DNA from: Brachypodius melanocephalos
Lineage: Eukaryota; Chordata; Aves; Passeriformes; Pycnonotidae
NCBI GenBank assembly: GCA_013398615.1
Contig: VZSR01003803.1
Coordinates: forward strand, 4,598,050-4,662,049
Direction: 5' to 3'
Length of the DNA: 64,000 bases
Position numbers and translations under genes: made by a program. How positions within the stretch are numbered: the stretch's first letter is position 1; each line of letters opens with the position of its first letter. Shown piece after piece: positions 13,607 through 25,900 of this stretch. Below the pieces are notes generated by a model that was given only the letters and a program-made list of their open reading frames with translations, did no database searches and had not been told where the DNA came from.

Positions 13607-16600
13607 ATCACTTTATCTAATCAGCCCCTGGATACATAAGAGAAATAGAACCACTTAAAAGATAGAGATACAACTTTTTTATTGTTTACTGCCCTAGAAA
13701 TTTTGTTGAAAAAAACCCAATGATCAGTTATGATCAGGTAATATATCACTTATGTGACAATCTAACAATTCACCACATAGCTGGAATTCACTTATTTGTA
13801 GTAATGCAAATAATGATTGTCTTAAAATTTTAGCTGGCAAAATCTGTTGCCTTATATGCTACTTTCAGTTCTCTATTCTTCACATAATTCACCAGAATTT
13901 CAGTAAATATGAAACAGAAATTAGGAGTGATTTCTTTTAAATTCTACATTTTTGATCCCTTGTGGTGTGCAGGGCAGTGACTATCCTGAGGTTTATCTGA
14001 GTAGGCCATGAGAAATTACTCATTGACATAGCATGAGAAATTCCAGATGTGACAGAAAACAATGTGACAACCTGACAAAAGTCATAGATGTTTCATTAAT
14101 ATGCCAATTGTCTCAAAATATGTGGTTATTTTCACTGTAAAATCTGAAAACCCGTGTACCTTCAGTGAAGATGCTGAATATTCAGTTTGAACTAATATAT
14201 AAGCCAGTTACAAAAGTCGTTGTAATCTTCCAGCATAACGTATTCGGCAAAATTCAAGCTTATTGCACTTCTAATACAATCTTATAATTTAATCAGAACA
14301 TGTCAGTGCACCCTTAAATGATTAATAAAACTATAAATACCAGAGATAACTGTTAACCACAAAGCAAGTAAACATGATTATGGAATATTTTCCTGTTTTT
14401 TGACAAGCAAACTGAAGCAGGAAAACCTTTCTAGATCTCTTTTGTCACAAAATTTTATGTTTCATTTCAGAGGGTTTTTGGACCCTTTATCGTTGAGGAG
14501 AAATCCACCATTAGATATTTCAGACTAAACTCTCAAGATATGAAGTCTTTTCTTTCCACAACTTCTCTCTTTTTTTAGTTTTTCAAATTTTATGTCTCGC
14601 ATGCTGTGACCAAATTTTACCACATTTCTCTTTAGAGTAGGATACTGAGTCCAGATTTTACGTATCATAAAGGGAAAATTATGCTTCTCTTTCAAGCATC
14701 AAGATTTGGTTTAATATGAAAATACAAGGTAAAAGGAGGTCTGAACACTGCATTGGGTAAAGATTATTCTAGAATTATAAGGACATAAGTACCCAAATGT
14801 ATAGAAAAATAGATAACAATGATACTCCTGAATTTGTCATGTTCTTTACATTCATCTCATATTGGAAGTCTTTTGAAACTAGTTTGGTACACTATTATAT
14901 GGAAACTACTGGGAATTTATTAAACCACAGTATATTATTGTTGGCTAGCTCACAGATTATGCTGTCAGACCTCTTCTGTACCATGATACAGGCAGAATAT
15001 GTCCTTTCCCAAGGATGTGAAACAATGTCATGTCGATCTCCATTGTTTCATGGCTGTTCTTTATAAAAGCAAAGAGCTAAGGAATCACAAAATATGTTAT
15101 ATCTACAAGTTAATTCAGTCTAAAAATAGGTCATAATTCCTGAAAATGTTTGTATGTGTATAAGAACAGACATGATTCTTGCATTTAAAACCATGAAAGC
15201 TTTTAAAACTATTATCTATCCCTTTAAAACCTTGAAAAGTAGATAAGGTTTAAAGTTGTTTCAAACTTCCTATATAAATTTGTTCAAGATCATATTAAAC
15301 TACTTAGTGAAAGAGTGGAATCACTTCTGGACTAAGAAAGTCTAGATTACTTGGTCCCTATAGACTCCACTAATTGTTGGCTGTCTTACCAGCAAAATGT
15401 CAAGAATAATAGACCACCTAGTAAATTCAGGACAGATTTTCACCCTTCAAACTGAATGAGCTGTCTTCCATTTCTGGGTCTCTCAAATCTCTGTGTTACA
15501 TCAGATCAGATTTTATGTTTGCATATCCTTTCATTCTGTTATTTGTTAATACATATTGGCAGGCACCACCATCTCAAATTTTTGTGAGTTTCACTTCAGA
15601 ACAGCTGCCAAGATAATGAATCTCAGTCTGATGGCATTTCGTTGATGTGGACACAGCATCCTCAAGGGAGACTGCTCAAGAAAAGATGCTGCTTATTAAT
15701 GCAGACATCTATATATTTTAGCTAAAAGTATCTCTTTCTCTCTTGCATCATAAAGATTTAGAAAAGCTGACACTTTCCAGTGGGAGTGTTTTTCTGCTTA
15801 TCACATGCGGAGAGATTCTGGAAGGACAGCTTGCCTTTTAGAACTGCAAAAGAATACATTCTGCAGCAGGATATAGAAATTTATGTTCCAAACACTAACA
15901 GATGATCAGTAATTCTAACAAATTTAAAAGGAACTGGTATGATCTGGGTTGTTTAGAGTTTTTTACATCTTTCTATTGTCTCTCCACCAAAGTACTTATT
16001 TTCACTTCTAGTTGTTTTCCCTCCCAAGGCAGCTTCTCCTCTCACTCTCTATTATCTTTCACTGTCCTAAAGTATCAATTTCATTTTTGATCAGGCTGTG
16101 ATCTCAGCCTCTTCCACCTGCTTGTTACATTTTTAAACAGATATTTTTTGAACTCTGTCACACCTTGGGGAAATGCCTTATAGAATTCTTCAAGCTCACT
16201 CTGTTGCACTCTATAAATGTCTTCAATTCCATGACACGACCAAAGCTCAATAATTATTTCATTGCTGGAGCACTGAGAGTACAGTATTGCCTGCCATGTT
16301 GTCAAGTTCTAGTTTCCTTGAATGTGCACATTATATACTTCAATGGAATATAAATGTAGTTTATTCAGGGAAGAAAACTTCACTTCCCCTCAGCTGGAAA
16401 GTTCCCTGCCTTTGAAAGAATTCCACTCTGCTCTTCATGGTATCTTTTGCCTCTCACCTACCTGAGACCAAGAAATAGGGTAAAAGTCTCATGAAACTGT
16501 TGAATAGCTGAGTGTCAAGGACATGTCTGAAATTTAAATAGATCCTGGAATTGCCAGTAGTATGCCAAGAAAAAACCTAATGCATGAAGGTATATAGTAT

Positions 16601-19600
16601 GGGCTGTGTTGACTTGTACTTTTGGTGAAACAGGGAACTCCATCACTTCTTCCGGAGATATCCACTTTCCCTACTCAGTCAATAGCAAAAACAGGATCAG
16701 TGAAACATGTGGAATAGATAGCTTACTTCCTTACTTCATAGAATCCTGCCTCTTTCCTTGTGTGTATAGAAGCATACTGTGCAGTGGGTTGTTCTTTCTT
16801 TCAATTAGGAGAGTGTCAAGCCAAGAAAAAAAAAAAAAGGAAAATAGAGATATTGTGCCATTGCATAAGTAATGCAAACCTGACTTTACAATAACATTTT
16901 ACAGTTTTTAGAGCAAAAAATTCTTTTAGCAGCCTGGTGTGCTGAAGGGTGTTGTGTAAATGAGATAAAAATACTGTAAGCAAACAAAACATTATTTTTA
17001 CCTTTCACTATACAACAAACAAATATATTCTTTAGCCAGAGTGTGAGTGTAATTGTGAATAATTCAATTAAATTTTTACTATTTTACTGGAAAAAGGACC
17101 AGACCATATAAACACAAAGTGACTGAACATTTATAGTAACCATCAAATTTAGTTGAAAAAGTAGCACACTTTCTAGTCTTATGCTTCTTCTGACCATAAA
17201 TTGAATTTAGAAAGCAAGAGTTTGAAATTTTCTAAAGAATTAGTGAAAGTAATGTCAACTTTCAAGATCCTTCACCATTTTTCTGCTTATGATATCTACA
17301 CAAATTCTGTCAGCTTATGTCCTCACTGACCCACATGATTAAAATACAAAAATATTATTCCTAAACATTTTTTACGGGAAGATATATATAATTTTGTGAT
17401 ATCATTGGTGAAACATCTCAGGTTTTGTGACAATTTGTATTAATTGAGAGATGTCAAAATATATTTAAAGAAAGTGTGATAAGATCCCACAAATAACTGA
17501 CTCGAACTGATCAAGTACTTACAAAAATATTTTTCTATAAGTTCTGTATAAAGCATATTCCTGTAAATTCTGTAGGATTAATTTTTAATATTCTCTACAG
17601 CAATATAATCATTTTCCAAACAGAGAAGTAGGTTATTCAGAGTTCAAAATCTAAGGTGGGTTTCTACCATGCTTGGTAAAGAGCACAGCTGAATATAGTT
17701 TGATTCTATTAGGAGTCATAGTAAATTTTTCAAATGATAAACCTATCAAGCTAATTAAATCTCCTGGCTGCTCCCCAAGTGAACACTCAGATATGTCTTC
17801 AATCATAGAAAAGCCTGAAGTATTTTGTATATTGTTCCAATTTTATAAATTTTCCTTTTTATATTCCAAAATTTGCTTCAAAAGCAGTTTATAGAGAAGT
17901 TCAGAGTTCAAACCTCCATGTAAGGAAGTTTGCTACACAAGAAATTTTGAGGTCTCCTTTGGGCATCTTCCTATTTGTAAGCACAAAAAAAGGTCACATG
18001 GCTTGGTTTCTGTGTGATTTATAGACACATGAGAGTGACGAAGGCAGCTGGTTAGAAACTAAAACAGATGGCAGTGGTCAGAAGGAGATACAGATTGACT
18101 GGAAATATGAGCCCTTATAACAGGATAAAATTTACTGAGCCGAGCAAGTGTACATGAGCTGGCCTGGATGATGTCTAAGGGGACTAAAGAGATTTTCAGA
18201 AGACTGGAAACTAAAGGAATTGAATAAAACCTAAATAGAGGATGATAGGTAAGCATGCGAATAGGCAAGCCAACACCAAAAATCCAAAAAGATAACATTA
18301 AATTGGAAGAACAACTAAATGTAAGGACTACCAACAACCTGTCTCTTGAGAGCAACAAATTTTTTCCTGCCCCTGAATTCGCGACTTTGCATACAGGCTG
18401 GAACTGCATCTCCATGGCAGGACCATGGAGCATTTCTCCTCTCCCCTATGTGCTGGGGAATACTTCCAGTGAGAAATTGCCTCCATGGTCATCACAAAAG
18501 TATGATCTTGTCTGTGTAGCTGCCAAAACAAATTGGTGGCATATTGTAATACAGGATGGCCTCACGCATGTAACGTTAACTGACCTCAATATGATCACTT
18601 TCTTCCTTAAAATGGACCATTGTTTTTGCTTGTCCTGATTTTAAACCTCTTTCAAGTTAATTCATTTTCTTCTGAAGGTAAAGAATCAAATCATATCTAC
18701 CAAGATTTTTGTAGGAAGGTTTGTACAGTCACTGAAGTCAAACACTGAGGAGAACTTATCAGATCTCAATTATTCTTATACCTGTGTCACAGACTGAACA
18801 AAACAAGAGATCATCTGTTTTAATTTGTGACATTTCATACAATTAGACAATCAATTTTAAAGCGATTAAAAAAACCAAAAGAGCTGATTTTTCTTTCTCT
18901 GGTCTTAATTTTCTTTTCTCCGTCGAGAATTTATAAACTGCCTAAATCATAAGACATTCTTATCTCTCAGGCTGTAACACAGATCCAGTCCTGATAAGGC
19001 ACAAAATGTGGATTTCAAACTATAATTTTCTTTCAGAGAGATTCTCTGGGAAAAACGTTCCACTAATAAAAAATTTCTTTTTTTTTTCATATTTTCTATC
19101 ATTGTTTAGCAGTCTGCATGAAAGTAAATGGGTTGGGTGAGATTCTTCTATGATGGTAAATGGAAAGACAAAATTTATGTTTATTAATAATTTTAGAAAA
19201 ATTATTTTCTGTGAGAAACATATCTTGAAACCCATTCCCTATGTTTTTGGGGTTTTTTCCCCCTACTTTTCTCCTAGGGATTTTTTTTGCAGGAGTTTTT
19301 GCTTGACACTTTTTTCCCATATTAACTCCAAATTTTGTCACAGGACAGAAAATCAGATCTTCTGACAGCTTTAGGTCTAACACGGTCTCTAGTCTTGAAT
19401 AGTTTCTGAGCAAAGGCGATCTGGCATAACTGATCAACATATAAAGAAAGTAAATGAGCTGAATAAGTTTGTTGAAGTTATGTTTGAAATGGATTTTTTT
19501 AGCAAAGAAGAAGAATCTAATATTTTTCCTTTCCCAATCTCTTAATGAAGCCAACACAAGGCATCAATGGCAGAACACAGGAGGGAAAAAAGGAGAGTGG

Positions 19601-19665
19601 AAAAAATTCTTTAGCAGTACAAGATGAACATGAAGATTATCCAGTTATCACAACCAATGAGATAC

Positions 19666-19702
19666 TTGTGTATGTGTGCAGGTGTGTGGGTGTGTGAGTG
19701 TA
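19666..19702. repeat. Imperfect (GT)n-rich segment
   Basis: About 37 bp of alternating G/T-rich sequence interrupted by A and C. It is a decayed dinucleotide microsatellite. Confidence 0.7.
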
Positions 19703-20693
19703 ACTTAAATCTCTTTATTTTTGGCCAAGCACTTCAGTCAGTATCCTATCTTTTTTCCTATGATCCTGAATTTTCTAAGGATTTGAAGAGGTACCTCTTC
19801 TGCAATCTTCTGCTAAAAAATACCCTTAAACGAAAGAACGCAGATGCCAGACAGCTGGAAACACAGACAGATGAGTAGAGAGGTCCATGGAGCAGCATGG
19901 ATTTATTTAAATGCAGTGACAGAGAGGTTCATATTGGGCTTGTTCCTAAACAAAATGTTTTAATTTTTCTCACCAAAATGAACCAGCCTGTTTTCACCTT
20001 TATTTTCCCTTTTGTTTGTCAACTTCAATTTGAGTTCTCAAATATTTTTGTTTTCCCTTAAACCATACCCTTCAGAGAAAAAAAGTCATTGTTAAAATAA
20101 TATTATGCAGTTTTAGAAAAAAATCAGCACAATTTCCGATTGCACTGAGGAGACAACACCATTAAGGCGAAATCTTAAATCAAACAAAAGGATGCCACAG
20201 CAATCCTTTGACCCTTTGCTTTTTACTCAATGCACAAAATGGCCCATAATTTAGTTCCCAAAATTTAGTTATCTGCCACAGGCATAACTCCAGAGCACAG
20301 CAAAATGAAGAAGTCTGAGGGCTGATACTCCTTTAAATTAAAATGTTAGAGCAACCCTCCTACACTGATGCTGCAGTCTAGTGAGATTCCCTTTCTCATG
20401 CTGTAGATCTGAAATCCTTACTCCAACCATCATGATCTCCACAACTGACACAGGGACCTCGCATTTCTTCCTCTCTCTCTGCTCCATAAAAAATGTGACC
20501 AGGTGTCAGTCAGATCCTCCCAGCATCTGCCAAAAGCAGCTTGATGTCATCCCAGAAAACACTCTATTTTAAAAGTTATGTTAACTTAATTGACTAAAAA
20601 TGCTTTGCCACCAACCTTCACATAAGTCTGTCTTGGTGAGAAGTCATGGCATGGACTGAGACTCAAGAGGCTTGGACAGGGACTGCAATTTCA

Positions 20694-20723
20694 ATATTTA
20701 TGAACTTCCATATTTATGAACTA
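20694..20723. repeat. 16-bp tandem duplication
   Basis: The unit atatttatgaacttcc at 20694-20709 is followed at once by atatttatgaacta at 20710-20723, so about 1.9 copies lie head to tail. It looks like a simple replication-slippage duplication. Confidence 0.85.
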
Positions 20724-21388
20724 CTCTCATTGTTTTGCTGTTATTGAGACTGAATTATTGTAATAATATATAAAATTACATGTATGAAGTTGACTTCGTA
20801 TATCTGCTACAAGAGAGTTTGTTATAATACTTTTTTCTAAGATATTTTCTATTTTGTTTTTCTCATGTCCAATTATGCATAATGAAGTCAATGAAGGATT
20901 TTGATACAAAAATACTTTGAAGACATTATTTGTTGTTCAAATTTCCCTGTTAAGGAATGCAAAGTAGATCAATCATACACATCATGATAGAAAGCGGAAT
21001 GAATAAGTATGAACTTCATTTGTATCACAGATTCCTTTAATCTCAGAATCTCCTCACTCCAAAATGTTTAATATCCTTCTCTGAATGGAAATATAATTCG
21101 TCTACAATTTCCTGTTAGCTGTTCTTCTCTGGGTTCAGCAAAATCAATTCCGGGTTTGACGGGTTTTATTGGACATGTTTTTTACAATTACACTTCCTGA
21201 GAAAATCAGTTACAAAGCTCAGAAAGGAAGAAGTTTTTAAAATATGAAAATACAGTAAACATCTTCCTACTGTAGAAAAATGGAGAAAGAGAAATGTGGA
21301 CAGGTCTGAATATTACTTGTAGTAATGAAGTACATCTGTTTTTTATTCTGAGTAGAAAAGTCATAGACAGCAGAACTTCAGGGAAGAC

Positions 21389-21990
21389 TGTTGTGGTGCC
21401 CAAAAGTGTATTTGGTTTATGTACCAAGGTTCTGGTAGCAGAAAAGCCACAGCAGTGATTTCTGTGAGAAGCATTTTCCCAAGTGGTTGGACTGAATCTC
21501 TTCCAGCTGGCCCCAAGGTAGACTCTCCACTGGCTGAAGCTCAGCACGTCAGTGGCATTGGTAGAACTTCTGTGATAACATATTTAAGAAGGAAAAAAAG
21601 CACTCACAACTACAGGAAGAAAGAGGTGAGAATATGTGAGAGGAACATCCCTTTAGACCCCAAGATCAATGCAGAAGGCAGGATAGAAGGCGAGATTCTC
21701 CTGAGGGCTGTGGTGAAGACCATGGTGAGGAAGGATGCCCCTCTGCACAATGATCCACAGGGAAGCAGAGATCCATCTGCATCCTCCAGAGCATCTCACT
21801 CCAAAGCAGGAGATTACTGAAGGGGGCTGTTAACCTGTGAGAAGCTTGTGCTGCAGCAGGCTCCTGGTAGGACCTGTGGCTCCATGGTGAGAGGAGCCTA
21901 CACTGGAGCAGGTTTGCTGACAGGACTTGTGGCCTCACAGAGGGCCCATCCTGGAGCAGTTCGTGTTCCCTTGGTAGGCAACTGGTGGCT
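21389..21990 (+). mobile_element. Decayed avian LTR-type repeat
   Basis: This block is richer in GC than its surroundings and matches, from memory, a widespread bird interspersed repeat of LTR type. It starts with TG followed by gtggtgcccaaaagtgt. It then carries cagctggccccaagg, cagtggcattggtagaactt, a TATA-like tatttaagaagg near 21582 and gtggtgaagaccatggtgagg. Its right part holds degenerate units of about 50 bp, each starting with a (t/g)ggagcagg- or gcagcagg-like core at about 21851, 21903 and 21951. The right end is uncertain and no intact gag, pol or env frame is visible. The frames at 21419-21820 (plus) and 21666-22010 (minus) fall inside it and are not treated as genes. The exact subfamily is not claimed. 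Confidence 0.68.
21851..21970 (+). repeat. Degenerate ~50-bp tandem units inside the LTR-type repeat
   Basis: Three units begin near 21851, 21903 and 21951 (spacings of about 52 and 48 bp). They share a gcagcagg/ggagcagg core followed by a caggac(c/t)tgtgg phrase in the first two. The units are diverged, so the array is old and has likely contracted from a longer one. Confidence 0.6.
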
Positions 21991-22586
21991 AATGGAGGTT
22001 GGCCCACCATAAAATGTCAAGCAATTGTGGAAAAACAAATTACACATTCTAAGGGAAGAAAAGAACTGGACAATGACAAAAGTGTAGGTGTAAGTGCAGG
22101 ACCAGAAGGTCTTGAGCTGAACTTTGACAAAAGATGAGAAAGTATGTAAAAAAGAGCGTTCACTGTCATGGAAGAGCATCTCATGTTTTTCTGTAAAGAG
22201 CTGACCACACAGAGTGAAAATACCAGTCAAACCAGGTATTTTTCTGATCTATCAGAGTTAATTTGACATGCTAGTTAAGGTATTGCTGCTATTTATCACC
22301 ACAACAGTGCAAGTCCAGCTGGTTTTATTTAACCCATTGCTACCCATAGCAGCAATGTTAATCACATGAGAAAGAAGCTACAGAATCAAGATCTGTGTGA
22401 ATAGTTCTACTGACTCCATCAGGGATTCTAAGACAAGTTAAACATATGCCTGTCTACCAATCCATGCCCTGATGGTGAAGAGATTGGCTGTGACTTCTTT
22501 GCCTGGAATAAAATTTCCAAAACTCTCCCATATTCACAATGCCTGCCACATAGTTGTTATTATTACACTTGTCAGAAAATATCATG

Positions 22587-22608
22587 TTAAAAAATTATAA
22601 TTTTTTAA
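22587..22608. repeat. Perfect 22-bp AT palindrome
   Basis: The block equals its own reverse complement over 22 bp: ttaa, then runs of A and T around a central ttataa. It contains only A and T, so it is less improbable than its length suggests. Confidence 0.85.
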
Positions 22609-22922
22609 ATTACATTTTAAAAAATTTCTGGCATTTTAAAACAAATTTTCTAGTCTAGTTTGAAATCTAAAGTTACAAAAAAACCCCGTAGAATGTCACT
22701 ACCACAAACAATTTTGATTGACTCAAAATCAATTATTTTTAAGATTGCATCTTTTAAAACAAAGTAAAAGCCAAACTTCATTATTTTGGACTGAAAAGAA
22801 ATGTCAAAAATGAAAAATAATTTCCATTACAATGAAAATTCAAGTTTGGTTCTTCATGTGAATTACTGCTTTTGTCAACGTGACTGAATTACCCAGTTTG
22901 AGTTCTTCGGTTATAATACCTT

Positions 22923-22955
22923 CAAAATCAGTAAATTCTACAAAATCAGTAAATT
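22923..22955. repeat. 18-bp tandem duplication
   Basis: The unit caaaatcagtaaattcta at 22923-22940 is followed directly by caaaatcagtaaatt at 22941-22955. This gives 1.8 exact copies, a simple slippage duplication. Confidence 0.88.
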
Positions 22956-25900
22956 AGCCAAATAATGACTATTTATAAACAAAAATTATCTCTGTGACCC
23001 CTGAGATAGTCTTCTATCTACATAGTGTTACATTCTTATCTTCTTTTTTGCCCACTGCTCTTTGATAGATATTTGTTCTGAATTAGCTCAGAGTACATTT
23101 TTTCATGTGGTAACAGAGCACAGCAAACCCGGATCTCTATGCACAAGCTGGGTAGCACTGTGTTATAGCCAGTAAATTATAATCATCAGATAAGCTTGGT
23201 GACAAGAAACAAATAATCAAGGTTTTCCCAGGTCACAAATACTCATCTCCAAAGTATTAGTTGAATCATATCATTATTCAGCTACCCACCTATTTATAGT
23301 TGGGCTTTGCCAAGATATGAAAATATAAGTTACTGCCATCCAAAATACACAATTTACAAGTAAAGTTCATTTGATGAAACTGAACTATTGGAAATAATTA
23401 AAGACCATTACTTTCTCAAATGAAAACATTGAGCCGGTATATTATTGATTGAACAGACTGATCGTGGTTTATATCCAAGAGTAAAGGGAACACCAACATG
23501 CAGTTTGTAAATTGGAACTCATTTTCTTATAATATAGCTGCTTTCAAAGAGTGTATCAGAGACAAATACATTTTTGATCATAATTGTTAGGAAAACAGAT
23601 TAAATTAACACATAATGTTCATAAAAGCTTACTCAAAACAAGGATGAAGAATGGTGTACAGAATGAAGCTGTGAAACAGTTTATAGGAAAGTTTGGTTTC
23701 TAAAGTTTTCCTCATAAATACAGCACTCCTAACCCTCCCAATTCCTACATTTAGCATGACAACACCAGTAATGACTGTAGTGCCAAGTCTGAAGAAGTTG
23801 TGGTGCAAGACAGTTGCTAATGAGATCTGAAGGAATGGAAGTATCAACTATCTTCTGGTTTCATTACACCTATGTTAAACTGTTCATTGAGTACTCAGTC
23901 TTATTAATGTTGATTTGTTTGAGATAAAATAATTTCTTCTATTCAGATCACATTTTGTTTATAAGTAGTGCACATTTTGCACTGTTATCTTTGTGAAGAA
24001 GCAGCTTCTCAAAACACAGACCTGTTAATGAATCAATTCTTGACCTAAGTCCCTCCAAATATAAGTGATGGGTAACCTTTGTGTTGTGAGCCTTAAGTTT
24101 CCAATCTCTTTGATGAGCTTTCAGGAGGAACAGTACAGAAAGGTCACCACTACATATTTAGCAGTTTCAGTTTCATCGCTATGTACAGCATTTTTATGTC
24201 ACAGTGGATGTGACAGCCCAGAAGACAACACCTACATTTAAATATCATACTGAAGAACAGCAAAATAAAATACTCTGTGAGTTTAAAATACTATGTAAAT
24301 TTAGTTTGACCTATTACACCATAAAGACCAAACTTTTCCCTCTAGACTAGGACTTGAATGTGAAACATCCCTCAAGATAAAAGATTTCAAGTCCAATGTT
24401 TATGTTCAGATCTTCAGTATGAAGTATGTTAGGGAAATGGAACTCTTAACAGAATGTACACTTCCCTATTAGGACAAAAAATATTCTATAGCTTTTTTTG
24501 CATCAAGTGAGGAATATTTAGATTCTCAGTGTTCTTATGATACGAAATGGAAGTTCCTTTTCCGTTACTCTTGCCAGAAGTCTTGGCCCTTGGAAGTACA
24601 TTCAAGTCAGTTGAGAGGAAGAAGGAAGAAGAGGAATACTGTCTGTCTACATGAAAAAAATGGCTTGGGATAAACTTAATATTTAAATCTGTAAATGTTT
24701 TTAATAAAACAAAATCTGATTAATTTTCATTCAACTCTGGATTTCAAACTGCATAACAATAATGATCCCTACAGTACTGTAAGATACCTATGATAAGATC
24801 ATTTCAGTAAGGTGTTCTGCTACCTGATGTATTCCTATATTAATCCATCACAGTATGCTGATGGGACACCAGAAAGAAGACACAGAATATTTTCTAATAG
24901 TGAAGCACATGCATTCAGGATGATCCACATGCAGTTTGTGTGGGTCATCATTGAAATATCCTTTAAAATCTATGTAGGTTGGCTGCATTCTTACTTTGTC
25001 CCCACTCATACTCTACTGTTGACAATCTTGTGACAAATTTTTAAGTTCCTGGGATCATTAACATTATGGCAGTGTCCTGCAGTGCAGTTCTTGCCAATGA
25101 AAAGTCTAAAGGAAGAGGTAATTATGCTCTCAAAGGATTGCAATGTAATTTAAATGGAGATGTCAAAAGGGAACATAATTCAAAAGTAGAGAAAGCAAAA
25201 AAGTGGTAAATGACAACAGGAGCATACTGTATATTTGCCATTGATGGGAATGGATATATGACTTCACAAGAAGACTGGGAAACTTAATTTGTATTTGATC
25301 TTCAGAAAAGAGGTCACCATTAATTGGTAAGTGTTATAGCCATTATGTATTATTTTCACTAATGTTAGCTCTAAGGATCAGTGAAGGAAGGTGCGATAAA
25401 CCCAGGAGGTATCCTAATGTTTTAACACACGTAACTACCTCTTAAAAAATAATTACTTCTGAGCTGTGAAGTTTTTAAACAGAATGTTCATCAGTCTTCA
25501 CACAGTTACTTTGCACCTGCCTTCAAAAATGCTGAAGTGTCTTTGCATTTTGGTGTGATGCTCTTTGCTATGTCAGTCACCTTTAGACTTAGAAATGTGG
25601 TGCTGCAAAGGAAATTCCACATGACACATGATGGAATTCAGCTGATCAAATACAGGCTGTCATCTAGACTATTTGATGTGGAATGATAAAGGCACTCTAA
25701 AGGCAAGATCCACCCTATTTAAAGGAAATATTTAGGACTGGTTGGAGAAAATGTGGCATAAAAGGCTCTGCAGTTTTTAAATGAATTTACATTGGGTACA
25801 AATATAAATTCTGTGTTTCAAGAACATATCAAATATGGAGATGCAGCAGGAAAGAGCTAGAGATATGAGATGAGATGTAGACAATAATTGTTAGTGGCTC

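Larger units (their letters stand above)
13607..21388. other. Non-genic AT-rich stretch
   Basis: Nearly 8 kb without a recognisable gene or clear transposon. Simple-sequence items are an A-run at about 16826-16838, a GT-rich segment at 19666-19702 and a short tandem repeat at 20694-20723. The region 18059-18638 is open on both strands (124 aa minus, 127 aa plus) but neither translation resembles a family I know. The longest frame in the window (152 aa, minus, 19099-19557) is lysine/phenylalanine-rich, reflecting A/T runs, with no signature. Confidence 0.7.

Noticed and set aside
18059..18638. Region open on both strands (124 aa minus, 127 aa plus)
   Set aside because: I briefly considered a retroelement ORF, but neither translation carries RT, protease, integrase or gag motifs.
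19099..19557. Longest open frame, 152 aa on minus
   Set aside because: Phe/Lys-rich translation driven by A/T runs, overlapped by another minus frame and a plus frame, with no domain, splice context or conserved motif.
21419..22010. 133-aa plus and 114-aa minus frames
   Set aside because: Both lie inside the LTR-type repeat and show no gag, pol or env motif.
22587..22608. 22-bp AT palindrome as a possible replication or regulatory site
   Set aside because: Made only of A and T in AT-rich DNA; no supporting signal nearby, so it is listed only as a repeat.
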